A stretch of 64,000 nt of DNA from Obelidium mucronatum (Eukaryota > Chytridiomycota > Chytridiomycetes > Chytridiales > Chytriomycetaceae). A model generated the notes under the pieces. That model was not told the origin of the DNA. It did not search any database and saw only the letters and a program-made list of their open reading frames with translations. The position numbers and the translations under genes were made by a program. The stretch spans positions 62,001-126,000 of the forward strand of contig JAIVFH010000068.1 of the NCBI GenBank assembly GCA_025765595.1, written 5' to 3'. Positions 24,101-37,525 of the stretch are shown here, in pieces (position 1 is the first letter of the stretch; every line of letters starts with the position of its first letter).

Positions 24101-26351
24101 TCGCTGGAGGACGCTTCGGTAATGTATTCAGCGTATCGCGAGACAGCACCCTTTACCGTTTGGACACCATGGAACTTACAACGAGTTTAAAGCGCTGCGG
24201 GGAGACGGAGATGTAATTCTTGCTTTTTTGTTTTACCATCGTTTTTTATAAAAGAAACCTTTTAACGTACGTTCAACTTCAGGAACCCCAGAACCTTGAA
24301 GAACAAAAGTCTTATGAAGATGCCATGATGGAAAGTTTTGGATTCACAGCTCCCTTTACAGAAGGTAAAATCGCAGTCTCGTTCGTTCTCCTCTGTTTTT
24401 TTTTTTTTTTTTTTTTTTTTTTTTGGCAATTTTTACAACTTGTTTTTTGCATGTTTAGAAATGGCAAAAGCTCAAGCCGAAACTCTAAAAAGACCTACAA
24501 CTGTTCAAGCTGGAGATTCAAAACCGACGCCGCGTCCTGTAACAAATAACAAGCAAACAACCTCGAACTCGATTCGTGCGAAACCTCAGTCCGCTCAAGA
24601 AATGCATATTGCATCTGCACCACCGGCTATCCTCCCTCCCCTTGCAAAACCCCCGGCAAGCCTTGGATCCCAAGTACAGCCCAATATATCGGAAAATTCT
24701 GTCAAGTATCTTCAGCAATACATGGATCGCGCCAAGAAGGCAGGACGGGAGCCACCTGCAATACCAGTTTCAAAGCCACAACAGCAACAGCAACAACAGC
24801 ATAAAATAGAGACGGCATCGCAAGCTCATCGAAAAGCTCCAATAACTGCGATTGTTCCATCTGAAAATGTGGGCATCCTCCCCTCCTCAAGAATCCGCGA
24901 ACTCTCTGCCACAAAAGTAGACACGGAACGATATTCATCAATAGTTCAAAAACGATCTGGATGGGAGCCAGGGTGTTCCGTACGCGGACGCCGAGGAAAC
25001 TCGTGGAAGATCTTAATCTCGAAGAAGGGAAGAGACTGGCTTGTTTCAGAATGACGAGAGGACCTCAAAATCCCTTGATCGAGGGTTCGTTACGAGAACG
25101 CTACCGACTCGGGAAAGCACGCGCCCGGCTACTCAAATCGGATTCGGGGACGTTGATCCTTTTGGCTTTGATATTGAGACTCCCAGGCTTGGATCCCCGA
25201 TTGCGAGATCTATCATTGCAGGACAAAAAGCATCTGGAAAGCCCAGAGTACTCAAGGTTAAACCAAAAACGAGTCCAGTTATGCCGCGGAAATCAAAAAT
25301 GGGTGTTGGCAAAATGAAGGGAAAGCCATTGAAGCGAATTGAATTGGAGTCTGAGCCAGTAGATACTAATCCAGCTGTGGCTCGAGCTTCTGAAAATAAT
25401 AGCTGGTTTTACCCTGGGGGGTCTGAGATGACTACTAGTGGAATATATCAACAGCCAGGCATGTATCCAATGAATGTTGGCGGCCCGAATGACTTTCAGC
25501 ACTTGAACTCCCAATACAATCCTTTGCAATTGCACCAACAAGTAATGCAAACACATTTTCCTTGGATGTACAACTTCAATTGTTACCCGCAAGCGCCTGC
25601 TCCAAAGTTACCTGTACAAGCCAACGTTTCGTTTGAAAATGACAACAAAGTTGAACCCCCACTTAAGCCCAAGAAAGGAGGAGCCAAAGCCCAACCAAAA
25701 TCAAGTTTGAAGAAGTCCAAGGCACCCAGCCGTCAGTCGACCCCAAAGAACCAACAAAAACAACAGTCTCCTGTCATTTCAACTGGGAATATGAGTCACG
25801 CTCTACCGCAAGATCGCCAGCCATTCGCAGCTCTCCCAAACTACAATATGATACAAAACATGCCGTTGCGTCATATGATTCCACCACCCCCATCACAGCA
25901 ACAACAGCATAGTTCTTCACATCCCCAGAACTTGCAACACAATCAGCCATTTGTTCCACCCACGCTCATGCCTGCACGAATCCGGCTGCAAAACGTGCCG
26001 GTAGTTACATTGCAACAAGCCATGGTCATAGAAGCAACAGGAGAGCCTCCAGGAAGCGTTGGTGCCTTTCCTGGACACTCTGAAATGATGATGCAACCGA
26101 CATACATAAATAATGGACCGTTTGGAGGAATGGGAATGTACGCTGGGGGAATGATGAATCGAGGAGACTGGCAAGAGCAAGGGAGGAACGCACTGAATCA
26201 AGCCACTGAACATGTAGAAGAGATTCATTCAAAGGAGATTGTAGAACCAAAAAAGAAAACTGTTAAACTTTCAGAGAAACCAAAAAGTCGAAGTGGGGTC
26301 CGTGCCATGATTCAGAAAGGTCTTATCGGGAGACATAGGGGTGGAATATGA
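21142..26351 (+). CDS. Large low-complexity basic protein gene(s), frame scrambled
   Basis: Not recognised. About 5.2 kb on the plus strand encodes Lys/Ser/Pro/Gln-rich, presumably disordered sequence, spread over all three frames in blocks of 200-600 bases (21142-21369, 21458-21961, 22225-22476, 22482-22754, 22699-22893, 22901-23506, 23472-23738, 23732-24190, 24338-25054, 25041-26351). At least three introns look real (near 21365-21427, 21926-21991, 24365-24458; the last contains a long T run). The block from 25041 to the stop at 26349-26351 is the longest clean piece and is rich in Gln, Pro and Met. The protein style (SKSKADLAAASKASKSRS) is constant across the frame changes, which suggests one gene with several indels. 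Two genes cannot be excluded. Confidence 0.45.
21428..21730 (+). other. GC-rich island inside the low-complexity gene
   Basis: About 300 bases with GC content far above the flanks (runs such as GCGCGTCGAGCGGCGCG), starting right after an intron acceptor at 21427. The plus frame from 21458 reads an Arg-rich stretch that includes RRVSNF and SKVRFDL. The latter resembles an RVxF PP1-docking motif, but that is only a pattern match. Confidence 0.5.
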
Positions 26352-26496
26352 GTTTTGATATTGCTTGAAGTTATTGTTTTTCAAGTACCTTGTATATAAT
26401 ATAAGAAGAAGTATCTATTTTCACAATTTACTTTATTGGTAAAGATGAATGACTACAAAAAAAAATAATCTACCCTTTGTTGGCAGGAATACCACA

Positions 26497-29400
26497 TCAT
26501 ATTACCATTCTTCTAAGAACCTGGGCATTCTGTTCTCCAGTTTGCTGGACCAGCGCGTAAAAAAGCGAATTTGAATTCTCAAGCAAAGCTCTCGGAGAAT
26601 CAAATTCGCGGATTTGTCCCTGATCCAAAACCATTACACGATCATAGTCCATAATTGTGTTTAAACGATGCGCAACTGAAGCCGACATTAGCTCAAACAT
26701 TTGCAAGCAAATTTCTCACTCAACTTGTCAGAATAGATGCACTTTTGAAATCTTGCCGAAGCGCTTTTTGAATCATCGAGTCGGTTTCATAGTCGACATT
26801 TCTACGGTTTCAATTTAATGTCTGTCAGATTGCAGAAAATATCCATTTAACAATTAAAAAAAATAACTAACGCTGTAGCTTCGTCCATCACGAGAATTTT
26901 GGGAGTTTTCAGCATTGCTCGCGAAAGACACAATAACTGTCGTTCTCCGACGGATAGATTTTCGCCTCCAGCCTCCACAACACCATCTAGCTTTCCTTCG
27001 CTTTTATTCACTTTCGCTTTGAGTCCCGCACGAGTCAAAGCGTCCCACAGCTCAGAATCCGTGTGTTGGTTGAATGGATCCATATTAAGTCGAAAAGTTC
27101 CGGAAAATACGACAGGATCTTTGCATTGCAAAACGAGTTAGCGAAACCCTAGTCCTCGTTCCAAACGTACCTTGAGGAATAATCGCGATTGCGGATCTCA
27201 CATCGTGCAAACCCATAGTTCCCGTTGTTTCCACTCCATCAATAATCACCGACCCTTCAAACGGTTCTGTCATTCGAAACAAAACCTGCATCAATGAGCT
27301 TTTCCCAGATCCAGTTCTCCCAACGACGCCGATTTTTTCACCATCAGCGATTTTAAAAGACACGTTGGAGAGAACGATTGGAAGAGTGGGTCCATATCTC
27401 ATGGACACATTTTTGAATTCAATTTCTCCCTTCGTGGGCCATGAGGGTGATGGTGGTCGGTTGTTTGGGTTGATTGGATCTGCTTCGCTTTCAAGGCGAT
27501 ACGCATAATGCTCCACCCGTTCCACACTATTCATGGCAATTTCTAAAACGGACGCAAATTGTTAACTTCAAGCCATAAACACAGATACTTGAATGAGCAA
27601 AAAATGCACCTGTTTGCGTAAAGTTCTGAACCGCCATCGCCAGTGTTTGAGTCACAGTCAACGAGTATCTTTGAGTTGTAGTGTAAGATTCATACAAGAC
27701 AACCACATTGCTCAAAAAAATGAAAAAGAAATAAAAATCCTCACGATAAACAGAGACCAAACAAAGACGCCGTGATGGTCGAGGAGCAAACGCCAAACAA
27801 GGCGGCACAAAGAACCAAGAAACTTCCAAGAAACTGCAACCGAATCGACAACCAATTCTGGCAAGTTACTAAAAGGAAATATGGCGCATTTGTCACGTCA
27901 GTAACATGGTCGTTTCGTCTAATGAAGCGGTTTGCATCGCCATACGCGCGGATAGTTGAAATTCCAAGAATAGTTTCCCCAAAATTAGCATACAATGGTG
28001 ACTTCGTCGTTGAATCCAGTCTCTTTAATTCGCGAGCTGTCTTGCGATATACATTTTGAATATACCAATACGCCCCTAGCGCGGGAACAACTGGAATTGT
28101 AAAAATCGGAAGAGCATAACACATGACAATAAACGTGGACACTGTCACTGAAAGCTGTTGCGCCAACTGTCTGAAATTCGTGGAAATGGAGTTGTCTACT
28201 GAATCGACATCTCTAGAAAATCGGTTGATGATCCGCCCTAACGGAGTCGTGTCAAAGAAAGAGACAGGACATCTCAGAACTCTCATAAGAGCCCGTTCAT
28301 GAAGCGATTTCGCGGCTCGAGTTCCCGTGTAGCCAAAAAAGATGGAATAGACAAATAGGGAAAGCGCCAAGCCGATGCCAAGACCAGCATAAACGCCAAT
28401 ATATGACAAGTTTGGAATATCATATTCATGCGAAGTCCATGCCGTCAACCACAAGTCATTTCCAACACGAGTTCCTTGAACCAAAATAATTAGAAAGGCA
28501 AGTTGAATGGCAAAAGTAGGACCGCCAGCAGCTTGCATGTATCGAAACCAGACAGCTCCTTGGACACCGCCTGTTTCTTGATCTTCTACACGCATAATAC
28601 TCTTTGCAGACTTTGGAGCCATCACAAGATCCTTGATTTCAGCCAGAAGTAAATCGACGTCTCTCTTTTCGACGGATATCGTGTCGCTTTCAGAAGTATC
28701 TTGATGTTCAGCACCGTGTGAACGAATCATTGAAGCAAAATGGCCATTTCCTTCCAACAAGGCAGAGTACGTTCCTTGCTCTGAAATCATGCCATCCTCC
28801 ATATATATAATGAAATCACATTCCGGTAAGTAATGCAGTTGATGAGTCACTAGCAGGCGGGTACGAGACTTAAGAGAACCTTTGATGCAATTGTCAAACA
28901 AGTGGCGACCCACATGAGCATCTACAGCACTGAGAGGATCTGCAGAAGGAAGCACGAATCAGTTTTGTTTTGCCAGGAAAAACAGCACATACCATCCAAC
29001 AGTACAATGTCTGACTTCGAATACATCAGACGAGCCAAGTTGATACGCTGTTTCTGTCCTCCTGACAGATTAATTCCACGTTCCCCAATCGAAGTTTGAT
29101 CTGCGTCCTGAAGGATTTTGAGGTCAGGCAACAGAGCTGCGTCGTATATTGTCTTCACATAGCGCTCTTCTTCGAATGTGGAACCGAAAAGAATGTTATC
29201 CCTAACGGATGCGTTCTAACAAAAATGAATACAGAGTCAGTTTGACAACAGAAAAAACGTTAAGAACTTATAGAACACCTGAATCCAAGCAGTTTGAGGA
29301 GCATATGACGTGTTCCCTGCAAATTTGACAGCTCCGCCAGTTTTGCGCATTTCCCCAACGAGGGCATTCAAAAGAGAACTTTTACCAGATCCAACGCTTC

Positions 29401-31191
29401 CCACAATCGCAACCAAAGCACCTTTCGGTACACGAAGATTAATGTCGCGAAGAGACCCAGCACTCACGACGCCAAGTTTGCCCAGCTCAACCTCTTCTTC
29501 GACCTTGAAACTCTTTTTCGAATTGTCTTCTCCATCGGCTGCTTTCTTTTTGGGTCCTTCTTTCGCCTTTCCTTTCAATGGAATTGTCCAGCCCTCGACA
29601 CCCTCGATATACACTGGGCCCGACCACTCAAACGACCCATTCTCAATTACAATCGCATCTTCAGAGTCAATGCAATCAGTTGTCTCGCGCGTATCCAATT
29701 CCGCAGCCAATAGCAATGCTTCGATACGTGTCATGGCAACATTGAATTCAGCCCAGGTGTTCAAAATATTTGGAAGCATCCATATCGGTTGTCTTAAGCC
29801 AAAAAAAAAAAAATTCAGACACCGCTCAACTTAAAATCTGATTTTAAAAAAACTGACCTCAATTGATTGAACCATGCCAACGACGAGAAAATATACGCAG
29901 GATCGAGTGCAGGATTACTCGCACTATACGCAATAAAAGACGCACAACTTGTCAAAACCGGCAACGATTGAGCTTGCGTCATGACCACAGATTGGTAAAC
30001 CGCACGTCTCAAGACCTGTCTCAACTCGAGCTTTCGAATTTCTGAAATCATGTCCACGAATGATGTTTCCCATGAAAATAACTTGATGACTCGAACTCCG
30101 TTCATGATTTCTGTCGTTTTCTTGACGCGTTTGTCTGTGATGGGGGCTTGGTCGCGGCGAATGGTTTTCATTTTTGAAAAGAGGTGGGTTTAGAGTGGTA
30201 AGGCACAGACAAGTAAAGCCAGGCCGACTAAGGCAGGCCATCCAAGGGAGTGGATCAGGAATACCATGTTGATGGTGAGTAGAATGGGGAGAGTCCAGAT
30301 AAAGTTAATTTGATTGAAAAACTGCTCGATTCTTGCGCTGTCAGTCGATACCATATTGATGACCTGGTATTCATTCACGTTCAAAAAAAAAAAACAAAAG
30401 CCTTTCAAACAGAGTAATTGCCAACTTACAGTTCCAGAGTCAAACTTTTGACGAGCCGATGCAGAAAGTTTTATGCTTTTGCGGTAAATAACCGCAGTAA
30501 TAGCAGTTCTCATTGAGATGGCAATAACAGCGAGTTCTTGCGTAAACTGATTAATTGTTACGGTCGCCAAGAGCTGCAAGCCAAACAGGCCCAAGGCAAA
30601 TCCAATGCCCTTTCCTATGGGCACCGAATCTCTCTCTTGAATGAAAAGAATAATATATTGCAGAAATAATGGCGAAAACAAGTTGCATCTAGGTAGAATG
30701 TGTTGAAAAAAAAGAGATGTGTAATCGAAACCCTGGCAACTCACAAGTCGGAAAACACCTTGAGAAAGCCTAAGGGGAACACTTGCTTGAAGCAAAGAAC
30801 CCATAGAGTGTTTCTTAACAGACTGCCATCAACAGTGTATTTTGATTGTGTGCCATTACTGTCACTTTTCTTCCAGGTTTCTTGTTGTTTTTGAAACCTC
30901 TCAAGTTCTGCCCGCCAGACAACTTCAAACCGGTCAGCCAAGCTCTGACATACAACATCATCGGGAATAGTCCATAGATCCGAAATGGTCAATGGGTTCT
31001 TGGAGCCCTTTTTGAACAAGCTGTACTAACGCAGGTTAGTGGTTTGCTAAACAGGATATGTTTGAAGTAGAGACCGTGCCGCACCTGTTAACCCAAGCAA
31101 ACGTCATTCGACTAGACCAGCTGGCAGTATCCTTTGGACACGGGCCTGCATTGGTCGCTGACTTATTGGCAGATCCTTCAGCAGCTGTCAT
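26497..31191 (-). CDS. ABCC-type (MRP-like) ABC transporter, full length
   Basis: ATP-driven exporter of organic anions or conjugates in the plasma or vacuolar membrane, laid out TMD1-NBD1-TMD2-NBD2 without the extra TMD0 of Ycf1. Start [17 protein letters not shown] at 31191. NBD1: Walker [13 protein letters not shown], signature [16 protein letters not shown], Walker [18 protein letters not shown]; Asp replaces the catalytic Glu, as is usual in ABCC NBD1. NBD2: Walker [13 protein letters not shown], signature [16 protein letters not shown], Walker [11 protein letters not shown] and the H-loop in ILTIAHRLNTI. TMD2 includes the conserved stretch [19 protein letters not shown]. About ten introns, all joining in frame. 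Length resembles human ABCC4/5. Substrate unknown. Confidence 0.92.
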
Positions 31192-31372
31192 TTGATGGAT
31201 TTCAAATGGGCTGTGGAAATAGGGGGCAAATTTCTAAAAGCCAAAAAACAATTGTTCTTGGCGGTGGCGCCATGGAGCGGAACGGAAGGTATTTACAATA
31301 AATACTTAATTTATTGATTATTCATGGATTCAAAAAAGTAAACACTGGCGGAAATCTTTCAAGGAATTCAGA

Positions 31373-32963
31373 ATGCTTGGGCTCCACAAGGATGTGCCAC
31401 TGCCATCATCCCTCCGCTCCAGGTATCATACACACACACTTATTCGATACTGGAGCAAGCTCATTGACTTTCAAAAAACAAATACAGTGGATTCGTCATG
31501 CCCAAGCTTCTGACCTTCCGAAGAAACGCAAATGGAGTTGTTGAAATCCACTCTACAGTTCAAGTTACACCATTCGACCAACCCTTGTTTATTCTCACAA
31601 GTTCAGTATCTTTATTTTGTTTTTTGGCGGCTGCAAACTCAAACTATCATATAGCTACAGCGGCATCGAATGCATATGAAACGTTATCCTTGAGCGACTC
31701 TGTCCAGCAACGAGCGCGACTTAAAAGCCTACTTCCGATTCGAGTTTCAAACCCAAAATATCCTTCCTTCGCAGTCGAATGCGTTTTGAACGCCCAGTCA
31801 AGCTTTACGAGGTGTGGTGTGACTTTCCTTTAAACGCGTTTGTTGACGAGTTTTTTTTTTCTCACCGCCTTTTCTCAAGCGATGCCGAATTCGCGTCAGT
31901 CGACATGTATGGTCATCGGTTTTCCGTTCTAGTCGCCCAGCCGCCAGGAACAAAACTAGAGGAACCATGTGCAAAATTCTCATACCACACCGTAGACTAC
32001 ATCTACACGCGTGCCCAGTTGCATGGAACACTATTATCGCCTTTAAGCTATGCAGGAGATGCCGCCATGAACCAGCCTGGACCAGCCAAATCGGCGCGTA
32101 CTGGTGTCGCCGTCACAACAGTGAACACGGACAGTGCATTTCAAATGAATCTCATGTCTCGGAAAAAGAAAACGAATTGGACAAAGGAAAAGTATTCTGT
32201 GTTTGCATCTGCTGAAGCATCGCGGTCTGCTTTTTATTCGCATTATGTGCAAGAGTTGAAGGCACAGCGGCAGCAGCAGCAGCAGCAGCAACCACAAACT
32301 TCATATTCAGATGAGTCGCGTCAAATCAGTGGATTTGAGTTCCCCACGACGTCGACGCAATCCTTGGGTCGGAGAGGTTTATCAACATCGTCATCAGCCA
32401 ATAACTTGGGGACTCAGGACTTTGACCCATGGGATCAAGAATGGTCACATACAATAACGCCCACAACGAGGCCATACAGTTCTACCGGGTACTATCCTCG
32501 CGAACGAGTTTCTTCCTCACCAATAATGCCTCAAAGAAGTTCGGGCTACTTTCAACGAAGTTCGTTTCCGAGAGGTGGTGGTCCCGGGAATATCCCAATG
32601 CCGGCGGCATTGCCCACCCATCAACAGCAGCAACAGCAGTTCCATCCTAGCAGCTATTATCCAGCTGACAATAAGTTTAGCGCTATTTACTCCTCTCCAC
32701 AAATCCACAGTCAACCCGAAACCACCACGTCCTCACAACCTGTACAGCAACAACAACAACAGCAAGCAACCCATTTGCCTGTTGCTAATTTAGATAAATA
32801 TCCAGTGTTTGGTGTTATTCATTTAACGGATTCTTCTACAAGCGTATCGGAAGCCGATGGATTACGTGACTTGGCTATTTTGGTGGCGTCCGTCTACGCC
32901 ACTTGGAGTAGGTCTGTTTTGAAACCTCTTGAGAAACTCGAATATCATTACCTCAATAGATGA
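31373..32963 (+). CDS. Unrecognised Gln-rich protein, one probable frameshift
   Basis: No family recognised. Exon 1 (31373-31421, MLGLHKDVPLPSSLRS) splices to an exon starting near 31489 (GFVMPKLLTFRRNANG). The frame changes near 31770 (PSFAVE, then MRFERPVKLYEVWCDF in another frame), through an indel or an unseen intron. The rest runs to a stop at 32961-32963 and contains Gln runs (32268-32291; 32620-32640; 32743-32766), many Ser/Thr and a C-terminal segment, LDKYPVFGVIHLTDSSTSV, that looks folded. It diverges from the ABC transporter across about 180 bases. Confidence 0.5.
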
Positions 32964-33116
32964 AAAAAAGAAAACTTGCGGAGAGGAATATTCCAGCCTT
33001 TTGAATTTTTGTTTCCCCTCCACTCTATAATTATTGTTTTTTTTAGCCAAGTTTTTTTGACATAAAAAATTCATTGTTATGTTATTTAACTACATTCTTT
33101 CAGTAATTTAAATATT

Positions 33117-34575
33117 TTATTTGGAGCACTTTGAGCATGAACAAGCGTCGATTCCGTATTCCTTGAGCGACATTTTACGCCACTCGCGTTCCTCTTCAGC
33201 CTCTTCTTCATCCACTTCGTCATCCTCGTCATCATCATCATCATCCAAAGAGCCTTCATCGAGATACGAAATAGTGATTTCTTCACCAGCCTTGATATCT
33301 CTGATTGCACGTATAACAGTTCTCCCATCTCGGATCACAGCATCGTCAGAGTCACTACTGCTGTTATTTTGGTCGAAGCTTGACGCATCTTTGAATACCA
33401 TTGCATTGGGTGTGCAAGAATGGTTAATTGTGGAGTGAATTGTGTGTAAGCCGGATCCTTCAGCAACCAAAGCGTCCAACGCTTCAAATGGATCTGACTC
33501 GTCTCCGGCACCGCTGCCGCTGAATTCATTCCCATTGTGATCGTGACTGTGACTGCCACTACCGCCATCGTGTCCGTGATCATGATGATGATGGGATGAA
33601 GAACTACTACTGCTACTAATGAATTGAGAAGCCCTTTCCATGATGGACTGCATCATCGCCTCTGGAAGGTGTTCAAGCAAAGGAAGCAACGGAGACGGAG
33701 TCACGAGGGAAGAATTATTGCGTTCAAAGATCCCCATGAGTAGACTGTAAAAATCCACGGTGAGAATTGGAGTCATTTGAGCAAGTGTGTTTGTGGCTTT
33801 GAAGATGGGGATCAAGAGTTGGATTGAATCGGCGAGGAGGGCTTGGAGGACGGGTTTTAAATCTTGGGTGTCTCCTTCTTCTTCTTCGTCGTGGTTGTCT
33901 GGCATGCAAACGTTCCACCAGTAGTCTTTGGCAAAGACTTTGATTGGCCAGACGGCGGATTCGAGGGCGTCTGTTTTTTATTGTTGGAAATTTGTAAGCC
34001 TGGGTTGAGGTGTTGAATGGATGGGGAGAATAATATGGGTTGGAAAGCCTCGAATTCTACTCGTGTCGCACTTTATGTTCAATATTCGATGGTAGAGAAT
34101 CTTGCCTGCGGCAACAAGACAAGAAACACCACCTACGGTGGTGTAGAATAATTCCTCACCCTTACTCAACGGAGAATCATGAGATTTGACTCTAGAAGCA
34201 ATAAAAGCAAAAACTTTGAGAGCCAAAAGAAAAGTCTCATTTGTTTCCGACGCATGATCCTTGAAAGCAGCAATCGCGATAGCGGCATGGGGGTAAACAG
34301 CGGCACAAATTTCAGAATGGCCATTTGCAGCATCCTTGTCTTTACAATCTGTTGAACAATAAAGTTCGCCACATGCACACGAAACAGTCTTGTCGGCACT
34401 GAAGCCTTTGATCCAATTCTTTGAAGATTTACTGAGTTTTCGTTGAGAAGCCAAGACTTGGTTTGTTTCCGACGCAGACAGTTTTCTCTGCAGCAGCAAT
34501 TCGATTTGCGACTGGGGTGAACCGCAAAAGTGGAGACAACGTTGGCACGCTGGTAGAGTTGATCGTCAGAAACCA

Positions 34576-34621
<46 letters not shown>

Positions 34622-34870
34622 AAGAGCACCGTTTGCAATGGCCTTGTTTTCTTTCGCCTGGATAACAAAGGCGCCCAGCTCTGCCAGCACTTGCTCGCCC
34701 CTGGCAAAGTCGCGCTGGGCAAACAGCGCCTTCCCGCGCGGCTCGCCGCAGTACTGTACTCTGATGCTGCCTGATGCGCCAGCGGCGTCGATCTTTGTTT
34801 TAAAGTAGTCGAGCACTCTGGCGGCGCTGGCGCTCGCCGCAAAGAGGGCGGTGTTGTCGTTGCAGTTCAT
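33117..34870 (-). CDS. SET-domain protein with MYND-like zinc site (Set5/SMYD-like)
   Basis: Probable protein lysine methyltransferase. Start at 34870 (MNCNDNTALFAAS); the first exon carries the beginning of SET (GKALFAQRDFARGEQVLAE). An intron with a 44-T tract follows; the next exon has CQRCLHFCGS ... CACGELYCSTDCKDKDA..GHSEIC, a split MYND-like zinc cluster inserted in SET. The C-terminal half has NHSCTPNAMVF and GEEITISYLDEG, the cofactor and catalytic motifs of SET, and ends CSCSKCSK, a post-SET-like Cys group. An acidic insert (DDDDDDEDDEVDEEE) sits just before the end. Set5 methylates histone H4 in yeast; the substrate here is not known. Confidence 0.85.
34577..34620. repeat. 44-nt A/T homopolymer in the SET gene intron
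   Basis: Forty-four consecutive A on the plus strand, which is a T run in the sense direction of the SET gene, inside its first intron (donor GTGCTC, acceptor ACCAG). Confidence 0.9.
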
Positions 34871-34896
34871 GTTTAATCAAACAAATCAAAAATAAA

Positions 34897-37525
34897 ATGG
34901 AGCGCTTCTGGGCGCACAGCCGCGTCAACGGGCAGCCGCACGTGTGGACGGGCACGGACCAGCAGACGGGCGCCGAAGTCGTCATGAAGCTGCACGAGAT
35001 CGAGCACGACTCCGCCTACGACGCCGCCAACGAGCGCGCGCGCATGGAGGCTCACACCCTCAACGAGCTGAGCGGCGTCGACCCGCGCCGCATCGTGAAC
35101 TTCATGGCCTTCTTCCGCAACTCAGAGAACCAGTACGTGCTGGTCATGGAAAAGTGCGTCTCTTGTTTTTCTGGTGTTTCTTGTTTCTTGTTTCTTCCTG
35201 ATTGATCCACTCCACAGAGCAGTGTGCAGTCTGGACGATGTCTTGAAGGTCCACAAGAAGCTGTCGGAGCACGAAGCAAAAGTCGTCATTTACGCCCTGC
35301 TTGAAGCCCTCGTTACATGCCATCAAAAGTACATTGTCCATCGTGACGTCAAACCTGCCAATCTGCTTCTGTTTACCAATAATCTGAATTCTGTCAAACT
35401 CGCTGACTTTGGTGTTTGTGCCGAGGACAACGGATACTCTGCTGTCGGCGGAATCAAGGGCACCAAAGGATACATGGTACGGATAATTAAGAAATCAGAA
35501 AAGACTTCATTTGACATGCATATGAATAATTAGGCTCCCGAAGTTCTCAAAAAGCAGCAGTACGGACGACCTGTGGACTTGTGGGGAACCGGAGTTGTTG
35601 CCTACCAACTTCTCTATGGACAACTTCCTTTCCCTATTGCAAACTCAAACAAGCCAAAATTCCTCAGCGCGAAACCAGTCCTGACATTCCCATTATCTTT
35701 CAATATATCAAACGACGCCCGCGAATTCATCAAAGCACTCTTGAACGATGATCCTTCGCTCCGCCCAACAGCAAAACAAGCGTTACAACACCCATGGCTC
35801 CAATCGATTGTCTCGGATGAAGATGATGCCATCAACAACAACTCTGCTCAATACGCTCCAGATCCTCCCATCATCCCCGAACCCGTTCCGGGATTCCCGG
35901 GCTGGCTTCGCCTTGTTCGTGGGAATGAACCAGCTTATTACTTCCACGAACCGACTCGTCAAACGCAATGGAACCACCCAGAGGAAGATGCGCTTCCAGC
36001 CTATGTTCCTGAATACTCGGAAGCAGTAGTAGTTCGTAACACTGTGCCAACGGCGACATCTGCGGCTTATAATGCAGCGAATGAAGCGATTGGATTGAGT
36101 GTGGAAGGAAGAAGTAAAACTGAGCGGGGGAGACGGAGGGCTTCTGCGACTTTTGCTCCTGCTGTTGTTCCTGCGCGTGGATTCTCGAATCCGGAAGTAT
36201 TTAACAATACATCTTATGTTCCTGTTGCTGCTGCTGCAGGTGGTGGTGTCAATAGTAGCAGTGCTTCAGCTTCGGGGCCCTCATCATCGTCGAGTCCTTC
36301 TTCATCATTGTCTGGACCTTCACCATCATCATCGCCGTCTGGTCCTTCATCGTCTTCATCTGGCTCCCGTACTCCAGCTCAATCAGCAGTTACGAAACCA
36401 GCGTTGATTAAAAAAGAAGATACTGACGATGAAGAAGATGATGAAGTACCATTGATTCGAAAGTCAAAGAGTCATTTGGCAGGATCCAGAACACTGTCTC
36501 CGCCGACTGTTCCGCCATCGACACCTGTTTCAACAGCAGTCAAAACTGGAAAGTCTGTTTCTTTTATGGCGGAAACGACGGATATACTGTCGCCAAAGTC
36601 TGTTGATGATTCCGCGAAACGCGCCTTGTCTCCTGTGAGACGCAGTGAACAGGTTGTTGAACTGCATTCTGTTGGTAAAGCAACTGTTGCTGTTACGGCT
36701 GCTCAACAGCCTCAGCAGCCCCAAGTCTCCTCTCCCGTTTCTGCGGCAGCGTTGGGTTTTACTCAAAGTACATCAGAAACGGTTTCAGCGGTCAACAAAA
36801 CCAAAGAAGAGGAGAATCCATCAACACCAGTGGTTACCAAGACTGTAAGAGTTCCGTCTTCTCCAATCATACCACCACGCGCTCGGGAAGTACAAATCGA
36901 AAACCCGACTGATACAACTTCGATTGCTACTAGTACTCCAACTACTTCAGTGGCCTCCAGTGTCAAATCATGGCCACCCGTATCAATAGCAACTACATCC
37001 GGCTCATCGTCGTTGTCTTCTTCTACAAGATCAGAATCGATTCCACCACCGCCAAAAGGCCCACCACCACGAAGTATATCGCTCACGAAGCTAGCGCCTG
37101 CCACCAGTCCTCCTTTGATTTCCAGAAACGCAAGCACCTCATCAAGCCTCATGTCATTTACGCGACGGTCCTCTACTACAGCGGAACAATCATCATCATT
37201 GCCCCCAATGCCTCCAACAGCTGGCGGAGCACCAACAACAACCCCAACCTCCTCCTCCTCCAACCTACGACCAAGCACCGCAACAGCAACCCTCACTCGA
37301 AGCAGCAGCAACAGCAGCAGTTTCAGCGACCGGAACTCCGCGCCCATCAGCAACTTGACACTCACGCGAGTATCACTCAACAAGAGTCTACAAGATTTCA
37401 CGGATCACCCGCATGGAGCGAGTCGGATGGTTGTCAATGGGGTGGTGTGGGTTTTGATTCCTGTGTTGGCGCCGGTTTTGCGGTTGATTGCGGTTGTGTT
37501 TTTGTTGGGACAGTTTGCGTTGTGA
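34897..37525 (+). CDS. Ser/Thr kinase-WW protein with hydrophobic C-terminus
   Basis: Exons 34897-35153, 35218-35476 and 35534-37525 join in frame to 835 residues. The kinase domain has VVMK (ATP Lys), Glu in the ERARMEAHTL helix, HRDVKPANLL (catalytic loop), DFGVCAED, the APEVL anchor and RPTAKQALQHPW at the end; the glycine loop is poorly conserved. At about residues 295-325 a WW domain follows (PGWLRL...YYFHEPTRQTQWNHP) with both Trp and the YY pair. A long Ser/Pro/Thr-rich linker comes next. The last ~33 residues (37424-37522) are strongly hydrophobic with few charges, like a tail anchor. The first exon is unusually GC-rich. The kinase subfamily is not clear; it vaguely resembles CAMK/NEK-type folds. 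Confidence 0.82.
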
